A DNA stretch of 64,000 bases from Desarmillaria ectypa. Lineage: Eukaryota; Basidiomycota; Agaricomycetes; Agaricales; Physalacriaceae. Made by a program: the position numbers and the translations under genes. This document shows, in pieces, positions 1 through 10,480 of this stretch (position 1 is its first letter; each line of letters begins with the position of its first letter). The stretch lies in NCBI GenBank assembly GCA_030407005.1, contig JAUDYN010000002.1, forward strand, positions 558,001 to 622,000, in the 5' to 3' direction. The notes beneath the pieces are model-generated. The model saw nothing but the letters and a program-made list of their open reading frames with translations. It did not search any database and was not told where the DNA came from.

Positions 1-1
1 C

Positions 2-3000
2 GCTAGTGCCCAGGCGGTAAAAAGGGGGCATTTCAGCAGAACTACCATCGTTGAAGTACCCAACAAAGAAGATGATATGGCTTTTAGGATGTGGCAAGTC
101 AGCCAATCCAAAGCCAGTACCCCGATATGCAGAACACCGGAAAAACAGAACTTTGACCTTCCAAATGTACGGGGAAGCGTCAAACCCGATATCTATCCTA
201 ACAAGGGGGTATCAATTGCTTCCGAATGCATGGGGAAGCAGGAAAAGTCTTCCGAATGTACAGAGAAGTGGGACAGATTCCAATGGTTCAAACCATTCGG
301 AATTGACTGGATGATGCGTGCCATACGCAACTCCAAGAACTTGGCAAATGCCAAAGCAGTTCTCTCCATTTGGGTACACCCCAAACGACTTGGAGAAATC
401 GATGACGAGCTCATTCGAAGCTTACAGACGGGAAAGAACATTGCCTGGGAATGGCTCTATGAATTACATGAACCTATTCGTTACATTCGAGGCACCAAGA
501 GTTCCGGATGGGACTTCCTGGTAGATATCCAACTTTCCCCATGTACCGGGAAAAAGATATTAACAACCCGAGCGTTGTTGGATAGTGGCTGCACGGGCAG
601 TTCTATCAATCGAACATACGTTCAACAACACCAGTTGGACACCAGGAAGGCCGCATCCCCTATACCAGTCTATAATGCCAATGGAATGCGCAATAAGGCA
701 GGGGATGTCACTGAGTTCATAGAACTCCGAATGACGATTGGAGGACATAGTGAGCGCATCGACCTAGCAGTCACAGACCTTGGTTCCAAAACAGTATACT
801 TGGGCCACAACTGGCTGAAACGCCATAACCCTTTCGTCAACTGGAAGGCGGGGACCCTGACATTCGGACGATGTCATTGCATCCAGAATTACTTCACCTT
901 GCCTGACGCAGATGAAGAAGATCGATGGGACGAAGAACTCGAGGAAGGAGAAAGTATTCTTGCTGTCAATATGCAAGAAGAAATCATACTTCGCGCCATC
1001 CATCATGCAAATGAATTGACCACTGCAGCCAACGCTGAAAAACCAAAGCAGACGTTTGAGGAGCTCGTGCCTCCTCAGTATCAAAGCTTTAGAGATTTAT
1101 TCTCTAAAGAAAGCTTTGACGAGTTACCAGAATGAAGACCCTGGGACCACGCAATCGAGCTGATCCCCAACGCAAAATCAACCTTGGATTGCAAGGTGTA
1201 CCCACTCAACCACAATGAGCAGGAACAGTTGGACAAGTTCTTGGATGAGAACTTAGACTTGGGACAAATCCATCCCTCGAAATCTCCATTTGCCTCCCCC
1301 TTCTTCTTCGTTAAGAAAAAGGACGGCTCCCTATGTCCAGTTCAAGATTACCGAAAGCTGAACAAAATGACGATCAAAAATCGTTATCCCCTCCCACTCA
1401 TCTCTGAGCTAATCGACAAACTACGAGGAGCCAAATACTTCTCCAAGCTGAATGTGTGATGGGGTTACAACAATGTCCGTATTCGAGATGGAGACGAAGA
1501 GAAAGCCATGTTCAGAACTAACCGAGGGCTCTTTGAACCTACGGTAATGTTCTTCAGGCTCACAAATTCACCAGCCACATTCCAGTGGATGATGAACGAC
1601 ATATTCAAGGATTTGATCACTGGAGGAAAGGTCATCATTTACCTTGACGACATACTCATTTTCACGAAATCCTTGACAGAACACCGGAACATAGTACAAC
1701 AAGTACTCCAGCGACTTCAAGAAAACAAATTGTTCCTCAAAGCCGAGAAATGCGAGTTTGAGGTACTCGAGACTGAATACCTTGGGGTTATCATCAGTGA
1801 AGATGCCATTCGCATGGACCCAGTCAAGATAGCAGGAATAGCGGAATGGCCAACCCTGACAAAGAAGAAGGAACTACAATCCTTCTTAGGATTCACGAAC
1901 TTCTACCAAAAGTTCATCAAGGACTATTCCAAAATAGTCCATCCCCTCACCCAGTTGACCAGAAAAGTAGACTGGACCTGGGGATCAGAACAAGAACAAG
2001 TGTTTGATCAGATCAAGAAGCTGATGATGACAAACGTAGTTCTGACGATCCCTTTGGATGATGGAAAGTTCCGAGTAGAAGCAGATGCGAGTGACAGAGC
2101 CATTGGCACCATACTCAGCCAAGAAAAAGAAGGCAAATGGAGACCCGTCGCCTTCATGTCCAAGGCGCTCACCGCTACCGAGCGTAACTATGAAATCTAC
2201 GACAAAGAGTTGCTTGCCATCATGCTAGCGTTAGAAGAGTGGCATCATTATCTCATGGGCACCAAAGAAACCATCGAGATCTGGACTGACCACCAGAATC
2301 TCCAGTACTTCCGGAAACCCCAGAAGTTGAATCGCCGACAAGCATGGTGGGTCACCGAACTAGCAGAATACCACTTTATCCTTCAACATAAAGCTGGAAC
2401 TGCTAATCAGAAGGCTGATCTTCTCAGTAGATGAGATGATCATGATCAGGGAAAAGAAGACAACAAAGACATTGTCGTTCTATCCCCAGAACACTTCTGT
2501 GCCTTAGTAATACCAACCACGGAAGAAAGAATCATGCGTATAAGAGACGCAACGAAGCAAAAAGAACAGTGGGACCAGGGAATTGAAAAATCCCTCAACC
2601 ATGAACGAGGAATCATCCAGGAAAGTGAAATCCTATGGTATGATGGACAAGTCTATGTTCCCAATGACTCGATGTTACGCAGTGAGATCATCGCCCAATT
2701 CCATGATCACATCACTGCAGGACACCCAGGGATAGCCAAAACCAAAGAGCTCATACTCCGTGAGTATTGGTGGCTGAAGATGAAGAAGGACATTGAGTCA
2801 TACATCAAAGGATGTGAGACTTGCCAAAGAACAAAGAGCGACACGCAGGCCAAGGTGGCACCTCTTCATGCCAACATGATACCCGATACACCATGGACCC
2901 ATATCTCAGTCGACATGGTCACAGGACTCTCCGAGTCGGACGGATTCGACGCTCTACTAGTCATCATAGACCGTTTCTCAAAAAACATCCTCTTGATTCC

Positions 3001-4201
3001 ATGCAATGAGGAGTTATCTGTGGAAGGATGGGCGTTAATACTTCGCAATCAAGTATATGCGAAGCATGGAATGCTGCAAGTGGTCATCTCAGACAGAGGA
3101 CCTCAATTTGTTTCAGCATTCATGAAAGAACTATACCAAATGCTGAACATCACCCAGAACGCATCTACAGCATATCACCCGCAGACAGATGGACAGACAG
3201 AGAGAGTCAACCAGGAGGTTGAAAAATACCTCTGGATCTTTGTCAACCACCGACAAACCGACTGGGTAACATGGCTACCACTAGCCGAGTTCACCCACAA
3301 CAACCGAGTCCACTCGGCCACAGGCAAAAGTCCTTTCATGGCTCTATACGGAAGAAACCCTTGACTCATTCCTGAGTCCATACAGAAAACCGGTTTCGCA
3401 AATCCTACAGCCGTTGACTTCACGGAAACTATGGCCAAAGTCCATAAGGAGATCCATGAAGCATTGGAAAAAGCCGCAGCACAAATGAAGGCGCAATACG
3501 ACAAGAAGAAGCAGACTCAAAGAGAATATCAGATTGGGGATAAGGTATGGCTGGACACCGCCAACCTTCATCTTCCTCGACCAAAGAAAAAACTCGATGA
3601 CAAACGAATGGGACCGTTCAAGATCATCGAAAAGTCAGGAGCGACAGCCTACAAGCTAAAGCTACTGCCTCATTGGAAGATCCATCCCCGGTTTAATGAA
3701 AAGTTGCTAACTCCATACGTCGCACCTTCATTCGTAAACCAAGAACAACCGCTGCCTCCCCCTCCGGACCTCGTCGACGGTCAAGAAGAATACAAAATTG
3801 AAGAAGTCTTAGACTCGCGCACCAGAAAAGTATGATCCAAGCGAGGACAACCAGCTAGGGAAGTCACGGACTACCTAGTCAAATGGAAGGGATGGACTCG
3901 TGAACACAATTCATGGGTCCGAGAAAACGAAATGAAGAACGCCTCAGAAGCGATCCAAGAGTATCAGACCAGCGTAAACCGCGTCGTATATACTCCAAAA
4001 ATCGCAACCAGGAAAATAGTGGTCAAGATACTGGACCACGAATACTCAGAACATGGCGACGTAGCCTACCTTGCCAAAAGAACAGATGGACGCGTCAAGT
4101 GGATTATCAATCCAGATGAAGAAATATGGAAAAAGTTGATTGATCAGTACTGGATCAGTCAAATTGCAACACAGTACGACACCCCTTTGGAAGAGCCTTA
4201 G
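2..4201 (+). pseudogene. Gypsy Gag-Pol polyprotein with five in-frame TGA stops
   Basis: One frame is open from the window edge to TAG at 4199-4201 except for TGA at 1133, 1457, 2432, 3362 and 3833. The extreme left codes for KRGHFSR, which resembles the end of a gag zinc knuckle. Domains in order: retropepsin (LLDSGCTGS, near 571-600), reverse transcriptase with YLDD near 1640, RNase H (about 2060-2430, EADASD and TDHQN), integrase HHCC zinc finger (about 2690-2830), DDE core (about 2905-3215, SVDM, SDRGPQF, HPQTDGQTERVNQE), GPY/F module (about 3600-3720) and chromodomain (about 3860-3970, YLVKWKGW, NSWVRENEM). Each stop replaces a residue where the neighbouring sequence suggests arginine. 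No frameshift is needed. The product would be cut into pieces, so the copy is non-autonomous. Confidence 0.92.
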
Positions 4202-4233
4202 CAGTCGGGACGACTGCTTTAACAAGGGGGTAA

Positions 4234-4600
4234 TGTTACGATTTTTCCGTTGTCTTATCTTATCCGAGTCATATCCATGACTCATCCATCTAATCTAGCC
4301 CAGAAACCGACTCATATCCAGCTATTCGCTGGCTACCACCCTCATTCTCACCGTCTGTCACCCCAGACGACTACCATTGGTTCTATGATCCTCTCGGATC
4401 GTCCTCTTTCGACACCGTTTGTGCATGGACTGTAGCGTTTCATCTAAATATAACGCCATAGGAATACTATATAAACAGAGTACATTAGACCATTGTACTC
4501 TATCTCTTGTTTTAATTAACACTATAAACCTCTTACTCGCACTACACTAAAGACTATTAGCATAGTTCTCTCAATTGGGTGATCGTTCGAACACGTAACG
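4234..4600 (+). repeat. 3' LTR of the gypsy element
   Basis: The LTR begins TGTTACG just after the purine-rich tract AACAAGGGGG (4221-4230). It ends near CGTAACG at 4594-4600, almost the inverted complement of its start (CGTAACA expected; one base differs). Sequence similar to copia gag-pol starts directly after it. Length is about 367 bp. The matching 5' LTR is not in the window, so the exact right boundary is uncertain by a few bases. Confidence 0.75.
4468..4475 (+). promoter_or_regulatory. TATA box inside the gypsy LTR
   Basis: TATATAAA lies about two-thirds into the LTR, where the U3 promoter of LTR elements is usually found. Transcription would run rightwards, towards the copia fragment. 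Confidence 0.55.
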
Positions 4601-4630
4601 GCCCAGAGAGAATCAGCTGACTGTCCCAAG

Positions 4631-5693
4631 TCACGTGCCCAAGTCGGTGCATAACACAATGCCTGCGATGGTCATGGCCTCGAGTGGCTTGAAGTCTATG
4701 AAGGTTTCTCGGCGATTGGAGATATGTGAGGTTGTTCCGGAGTCAGATAGCCAGCTGTAAGTGGAGAAATGTGAGTCAAATTGGGGCTTAGACTCTACAT
4801 TGTAAGCAGGCTTCGACAACATCATCCTTCATGTTTCCTGAATCTTTTGCCTGATTAGACCTTTTCTTCTTCTTCTTTCCCTGCTTTCTTCCTGGACCTT
4901 TCCCTTCTTGGCCACCACCCTTGGACCAACACTGTGCTGATGTGTGGCCTCGTTTGTGGCAGTTCCAACACTCGATATCATCGGAGACCTTCCCCGATGT
5001 GGAGTTCCCTTGGCTACTTCCACTGCCTGTCTTTCTGTTATTGTGCCCATACATGGCAGCTTCACTTCCACCAGATTTTTCGATCCATCAACGGTTCTCT
5101 TCCAGAATGATGGCAATGAACTCATGCGACGTGACTGTTGGGTTATTTCCAGTGGATCCTAGGTATGCTGATGTGAACTGGTCCCAGGATTCTGGTAGTG
5201 ATGATATGAGCAGCATTAGGAAGTCTTCATCAGTGACGATACTCCCCAGCATGCCAAGCTCTTCCTGGATTCGGCGCATTTCTGTGGTATGCTCAACAAT
5301 GTCTGTGGACTCGTCGGCCACGGTGCGGTAAAGACGGCGTCGGTGTGCGAGTATTCCCAATTTTCCTCTAGCTTCTTTTACTAATTTGAGCTGCGTCCAC
5401 ATTTCGGCCGATGTTTTTGCCCCCGCGATGTGTATCATCTGCGAGTCGCTTAACGTGAGCTCGATTTGGGTCTGCGCTCGTCCATCTCCCTCTTCCCACT
5501 TTGTGATTTCGTCCATTTCTTCCTTAGTTGGCGAATTTGAGTCTGTCGGAACCGGTTTACTCAATGTTCCATTGGCATACTTCAACAGGGCTCGTTCTCG
5601 CAGGATCGCAGTGACGCGACGCTTCCACGGAACCCAGTTGTGCTCCTGGAGTAGCTCAATGCGGAATAATGATGAGGGTGCGGTGTCGGACAT
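4631..5693 (-). pseudogene. Copia Gag and start of protease, broken
   Basis: Starts at ATG 5693 with a UBN2/Gag-like region (HNWVPWKRR near the N-terminus, then SDSQMIHIAGAKTSAEMW). A TGA at 5088-5090 interrupts the frame. The same frame resumes with a CCHC zinc knuckle (CWNCHKRGHTSAQC, about 4980-4940) and a lysine-rich stretch. Near 4825 the frame shifts by one base, and the next part carries the pepsin-like motif WLSDSGTTSHI. The integrase, RT and RNase H portions are missing. Copia Gag would package element RNA; this copy cannot make a full product. The TGA again fits an original CGA. Confidence 0.85.
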
Positions 5694-5763
5694 GATATAT
5701 GGGGGTGGATTGTAGTTCAGCGAGGTAATTAATTATGGTGAGTCTTCTGTAGATTAGTTAGGG

Positions 5764-5778
5764 CCGGGGCCCATAACC
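5764..5778 (-). other. Copia primer-binding site (half initiator tRNA-Met type)
   Basis: On the minus strand GGTTATGGGCCC directly follows the LTR end. It is complementary to the anticodon arm of initiator tRNA-Met (GGGCCCATAACC, known from memory). Priming from an internally cleaved initiator tRNA is characteristic of Drosophila copia and related elements. The position right after the LTR supports both the LTR boundary and the family call. Confidence 0.75.
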
Positions 5779-6086
5779 TGTTGTAAAAGAGTGTGTAACG
5801 GAGGTTATGAGTGCAGTGGTAAACTACGAGACTTGACCGTGTGAGAGATGTGGGTGAGAGTAAGAATATGAATCCCTTATTATTTGTGGGCTGGTCTGCC
5901 CGGTATATATACTACAAGGTGGGTACTTCTAGAATATACTATCATCTACTAGTGTCCATGTCTGACTCATTGCTGAGTGAGCAGACAGGCGATCGAGTCA
6001 AGGAGAAGGTGCGCGAAGGTTCGGGCGCTTCAACGTTGCTCCCATTGCCGGATTGCCATATGCGGCTGAGCGCATCTTCAACAACA
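5779..6086 (-). repeat. 5' LTR of the copia element
   Basis: About 308 bp with inverted ends TGTTG...CAACA. A TATATATA run near 5901-5909 could serve as the element promoter in the minus orientation. The inner end touches the primer-binding site; the outer end is the CAACAACA at 6079-6086. No second copy is in the window, so the boundaries rest on the TG/CA ends and the primer site. Confidence 0.65.
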
Positions 6087-6323
6087 ACCAATGACAACGG
6101 ACGACGCTCATCCACCTGGCTCAAATACTTGAGTTCTCAGATCAATAGACCAATGTGCTACTTCACCGTGCGACATGATGAAGAGCTAGACTAGGGACAA
6201 GATCCCGATCAGAATCTGTTTCTGTGAAAATCTCCCAAGGGTGGTACGTATGATAATCAGTTTAGTTTCGCACAGTCCTAATGAATAATACCCTTACCAT
6301 ACTACTCTATCTCTCAAACTCCG

Positions 6324-7541
6324 ATGTCTACCACCACTGGTACAATCAAATTTATCGTCAATGGAACGACCTACCAGACTTGGTACATGGTCGTCGGCGA
6401 CCTCAAGACCTCGAGCAAGACGCCTCTCGTCGCCGTACACGGCGGTCCAGGGATGTCACATCATTAGTGCGTATCTTCTCTTGTATGTGGCGCGCCAGGA
6501 GGACTGACTTTTGACTCTAGCATGCTGTGAGTATGTCTTCTTATACAACGAACAACGAAAATTGAACGGCATGGAAGGCCTCACAAGACTATCTACGAGA
6601 AAGCTGGGTGAGGGTGTCCCTAACTGTATGATGTTTTGGCACTTATTTTATTGTCTGGTAGGATACCCGTGGTGCTGTACGACCAGATCGGTAACGGCGC
6701 CTCGAGCCATGTAAAGGACGTCCCCAAAGAATTCTGGAAGCCCGAACTGTTCATGGACGAATTGGACAACCTCCTTGCCCATTTGGGAATTTCGGACAAG
6801 TTCGACTTACTAGGCCATTCCTGGGGGGGTACGACATTTCAGCGTTGTCATTTCAAGTTATTTACGTCTGTCTAGGAATGCTAGCGGGCCATTATGCGGC
6901 CGCACGCACGCCTAACGGATTGAGGCGGCTCATCATTGCCAACGCTCCGGCTTCAGCAGACTTGTTTGAGCAATGCACGAATGCCCTCTTGGAACAGTTC
7001 CCAGATGACTTTGCCAAGACGCTGCGAAAGCATGAGGCGGAGGGGACGACCGGCTCGCCCGAGTACCAAGAAGCCATGATGAAGTTCAACAAGAAGCACA
7101 TCTGCGACATGGATCCATGGCCCCAAGAGTTGATGCAGAGTTTCGGAGAAGTAATGAACAATCCAACGGTATATTCTACCATGTACGTGGTCTGTTAGAG
7201 CCTAGGATTTGTGAACTGATAGCGTTTATGCAGGTGGGGTAGCTCGGATTTCAATATGACTGGAACTATAAAAGGATGGAGCGTAATCGATATATTGCAT
7301 AACATAAAGGCGCCGGCGCTCTTGCTAAATGCCCCTCTTGACGAGGTTCAACCAGTCGCCTGTATGCCATGGTTCTTTGGAATTCCCAAAATCAAGTGGG
7401 TAGAGTTTCAGCACAGCACGCACTTGGCTCAATTCGAGGAACCTGAGAAGTAAGATGAGCTTCTTTCTCACGAGGAACCGATACTGATATAAGGTTAGAT
7501 ATTTTCAGGTCGTCTTGGATTTCTTGAATGCTACGGAATAG
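6324..7541 (+). CDS. S33 alpha/beta hydrolase (proline iminopeptidase/amidase-like)
   Basis: Serine hydrolase of the proline iminopeptidase/L-amino acid amidase group, which releases N-terminal residues or hydrolyses amino acid amides. Exons: 6324-6466, 6521-6526, 6578-6607, 6662-6828, 6876-7182, 7234-7449, 7499-7541. They sum to 303 aa, normal for the family. Visible features are the oxyanion motif HGGPG near residue 41, the nucleophile serine in GHSWGG near 113, the acid in NAPLDE near 253 and the histidine in STHLAQFE near 282. No signal peptide is visible, so it is probably cytosolic. Exon 2 is only 6 nt long, and with exon 3 it restores [13 protein letters not shown] between two conserved blocks. 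A copia LTR lies about 240 bp upstream and could affect the promoter. The substrate cannot be told from sequence. Confidence 0.9.
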
Positions 7542-7919
7542 TCGTTGACCTTTAGGCACAATTTCTCGGCCATGTATATTCTCTATACAATATTTGTGCA
7601 TGCCTGTCTAAGCAGCAAGAGCTCAACATATCCTTCTAAGTTGCTCGTGACTTCCTGGGTTCAACGCACTGCACTGAAATTTCAGTATTTTTATAGAAAA
7701 AACTGTATGAATATTTAGAACTTTTTTCAGTAAAAAAACAACGAAAAAACTTTGCATATTTTCTATGCATTCATAGGTAAAAATATATTGTCCTTCATCC
7801 AGTGACGGCGTAATGATTCTGAATGGCACTTCTCTCAGTCATGTTTACGGTCTATGCACACACAGCCACCAAAAAGGAATAACCATCATGTACAAGACTC
7901 ATGCCCACGATCCCGGAAC
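7542..7919. other. Convergent 3' intergenic spacer
   Basis: Between the 3' ends of the hydrolase and CAP genes. It is AT-rich around 7680-7760 with runs of A and T that could hold poly(A) signals for either gene. I see no gene. Confidence 0.6.
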
Positions 7920-8883
7920 TCATTTGTGCCTGCCAACGTTCTCCCTATTCGGATCAACTAATGAATGGCTGAGGAAAATGTGACAACAACAAAGGCTTAC
8001 GCGAAACGGCCAGCAAAATTCCCGGGTGGAGAATACCTGCAAACAACATACTTCGATGGTTGCTGAAAGATGGTACCGCCTCTGCAATTAGCTATAGCAC
8101 AAGCTACCTGCTTGCTGCTCTTCCAAACAACCTGTGATATTTGAATCAGAGCGCTGGACGACGTCGTCAACAAGGAACGGGATATACCTGAGTAAAGTGA
8201 CCCGTAGCACTGGAAAAGCCAGGGTGATTATCTGTGCTCATCGGTGAGATGTGTCGAGTAGTTACGAGGAAAGCATACAGTCATATTTAGCTGAATTCTT
8301 TATCAGTAGGGTATACAGGAGAAGCTAGTATGTACTTACAGGCTTCGTCCATCCAACTCTTGAGACCATTGGAGAACCCGTAAGAGTTCCCGGTTCCGGC
8401 AGCCTATAGGGAGCGATGGGTATCGATTTAGTTGTCTCGTGATCCTATGCCACTCACCAAGTTCTCTCCGTACTTTCCTTGGCCGTTACTGGGTATAGGC
8501 AATGATTGAATTTATAAATAAGGCTTCTAACATGAGTACACCCACCTGTGTTGGAACTTGCACTGATTAGCCCATTGTGAAGTACCCGGGTACAGGGCAT
8601 CGCTCCACGTAAGAGGTCCAGCACCGTATTGAGCCCTATACGCGTTATGCTGCCTCACGACGGACGTCTTCCAGTCTTCGAGGATAGCATTATCGACAGA
8701 ATCTCCATCCATATCAAAATCGAACTCTCCATCAAATGAGAGTGGCTCGAAGACGATCTGGCCAGACTCTGGGAGGTAAGACTCGGTATCGACGTCGAGG
8801 GGCTCCCAGTCCCTTGGAAGTGTAGACGCAGAGGCGAGAACGGCGAGGGTGACGACGGCGATAAGTGACACTTGGAATTGCAT
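7920..8883 (-). CDS. Secreted CAP/PR-1-like protein
   Basis: Member of the CAP superfamily (PR-1, Pry), secreted proteins of which several bind sterols or fatty acids. Exons: 8883-8546, 8488-8458, 8403-8340, 8290-8279, 8231-8188, 8131-8001, 7944-7920, giving 214 aa. An N-terminal signal peptide (about residues 1-19) is followed by an acidic spacer and the CAP domain (HNAYRAQYGAGPLTWSD). The CAP signatures GHFTQVVWKSS and YVVCRYSPPGNF are intact, and the cysteines that form the family's disulfides are present. Exon 4 is only 12 nt and supplies SKYD, which is needed to complete SKYDYNHPGF. The last exon encodes just ENVGRHK. It is probably an extracellular or cell-wall protein. Confidence 0.9.
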
Positions 8884-8938
8884 GTTTCCAAGATTTGTTG
8901 CGAAACTGAAGAACGCGGCAAGTCCTACCAGGTCGACC

Positions 8939-8945
8939 TATATAT
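8939..8945 (-). promoter_or_regulatory. Possible TATA box of the CAP gene
   Basis: TATATAT on the minus strand about 56 nt upstream of the CAP start codon. Position and sequence fit a core promoter; there is no further support. Confidence 0.4.
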
Positions 8946-9838
8946 GTAAAGCCCGCACAGCCCACTTAGCCGTAATCCCTTAGCCGTACCCAAGACAGTG
9001 ACCTGCTGATAGTTTGAGCAACAAGAGATGAAACGGTTTTCATCCTTAGCATATAATGAATGCCGGCGCGTCCTTGACGTGGATGGGCGGCGTAGATCAC
9101 GAGGGATCGCTAGTACGTTCAAATTCCCTTGCTTCGCGGGAGACGTATTCACATTAGACCAAAATGAGATGGAAGCAGACAATTTTGAACAAGTATGTTA
9201 CGAGACCGGGATTATATACAGAATGATTTATGTGGCTTTTGAGGCTGGTGATTGAGTATGAGGTAACATAGGATCCGGGCTGTAGAGTCTTGCATCGCTT
9301 CCATGTGCAGCCAGTGGGAGCACTACTTAAATCTGAACGCTACATGGAGATTTTCGAAGCCCGCCGCTGCGAGGTAGCAAAGAGTAAGGCAAGAAAAGCA
9401 ATGGTAGTGGAAGTTGAATTCCAAGTTGGGGTACATCCCTTGCCGCGGCGATCACTGCCGCTTCGCGACGTGTTCAAGACGCGTCAGGGATGTAAGTATG
9501 CTCCAAACCGTGTCCAGCGTTCGTTTCGCTAATGGTTATCTCGTACCAATACAGTGGTCCAACCTATTTGATCATTTTCAGTACTTACTAGAGGATCGTG
9601 GATGAAACTATTTCACTGAAATTACGGTTTACCCGGAACGGTGCATATATGCTTCTTATAGTGGTATATTGAGTATATTACTTGACGCTATAATAAGTAT
9701 CGTAAATAAGGGACACTACGCATACTCTGGCAGTGATAAATTGGCAGCGATAATCATTAGATGTGGGTATCAGGAGACGTATCGATAATGGGACGTATGT
9801 GGTCGATAGAAGTGTCGTGAAAAAAGTGTAAAAGGAGC
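8946..9838. other. Intergenic region upstream of the CAP gene
   Basis: Holds the CAP promoter and the 3' flank of the small membrane protein gene. Short ORFs on either strand have no recognisable domain or splice structure. I see nothing else that I can support. Confidence 0.5.
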
Positions 9839-10480
9839 TCATTGTGCGATATATGGTGTCGAAGTGACGCCGACATTCATTTCTGTATTAGAAGGAGTGG
9901 GAGATGGCATGGCTATGAGGACAGAAACACGAAAGGCATCTTGGATATTATCCTTTTCGTTGATAGAAAGATATGAGGGAAGACTGTCGCAAGAAGTCGC
10001 GGTGCTGTTTGAAGCGCTGGACAGCGGCCGCGGTTCAGCCTTCTTGAAGAAAAATCGTCTAATCCGCGGAGGTGGTGGTGGTGGAGTGGAAACGGGTAGG
10101 GGTAGTTTTTCGATAGATAAAGGCTAGGGGAGAATTGGAGCGTCACAGGTAAACTGCAGGTTGAGGCGACTCACTTGTATATCGTTCCATGAAAGTGTTG
10201 ATGATGGAGTGCCCAACCATATCTCATGGCATTGAGGCTTTTCAGTAGGTGCTCGTGTCCCAAACGGATGAGTGATGCCACTGTCGGCCTGAAATATTCT
10301 CCGTCGGCGCATCCTGATGATGTAAACTAGCGTGAACCATAGTCCGAAGACGACGATCGCAGCAAGAAGGCCAAAGACGATGTAACTGTAAGGTATGAAT
10401 TATAAATTGTATAGTATACTTGTATAAAAGCCGATGAAGACGTACACGAACGATTTCCCTTGCAGCGCTGGTAGCTGCAT
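9839..10480 (-). CDS. Small single-pass membrane protein, unknown function
   Basis: Not recognised. Exons 10480-10446, 10385-10175 and 10123-9839 join in frame to 176 aa. The short N-terminus (MQLPALQGKSF) leads into one strong transmembrane segment (about residues 12-34, YIVFGLLAAIVVFGLWF). An arginine cluster (RMRRRR) follows, which by the positive-inside rule puts the C-terminus in the cytosol. The tail is rich in proline and serine with a polyproline run near residue 95, and ends TSTPYIAQ. Introns are 60 and 51 nt with normal borders. The intron phases fix this start: the longer upstream ORF beginning at 10568 would need a 34-nt intron. It may be an adaptor or small membrane organiser; no function can be assigned. 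Confidence 0.72.

Larger units (their letters stand above)
1..4600 (+). mobile_element. Ty3/gypsy chromovirus, 5' end outside window
   Basis: LTR retrotransposon of the chromovirus type. The visible part runs from the end of gag through protease, reverse transcriptase, RNase H, integrase and a C-terminal chromodomain, then a polypurine tract and a 3' LTR. The 5' LTR and most of gag lie left of the window. The internal region is followed at once by a reverse-strand Ty1/copia fragment, which suggests that this element inserted into the copia element. A target duplication cannot be tested because the other end is missing. All coding segments share one frame, so the copy looks fairly young although it is inactive. 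Confidence 0.93.
4601..6086 (-). mobile_element. Truncated Ty1/copia element, reverse strand
   Basis: Read on the minus strand, this stretch holds an LTR (6086-5779), a half-tRNA primer-binding site, a leader, gag with a CCHC knuckle and the start of protease. It then stops at the gypsy LTR boundary (4600). The remaining pol and second LTR would be expected left of the gypsy element if this is a nested insertion. The LTR lies about 240 bp upstream of the S33 hydrolase gene. Confidence 0.85.

Noticed and set aside
1133..3835. Recoding of TGA as a sense codon in the gypsy element
   Set aside because: The host genes here use TGA as a normal stop (for example the CAP, small membrane protein and PP1-subunit genes), and the sites fit simple CGA to TGA mutation.
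1..4600. Full repeat-induced point mutation of the gypsy copy
   Set aside because: Many CpG and other C-containing sites are still intact across the frame. Only a few transitions are evident, so heavy RIP is not supported.
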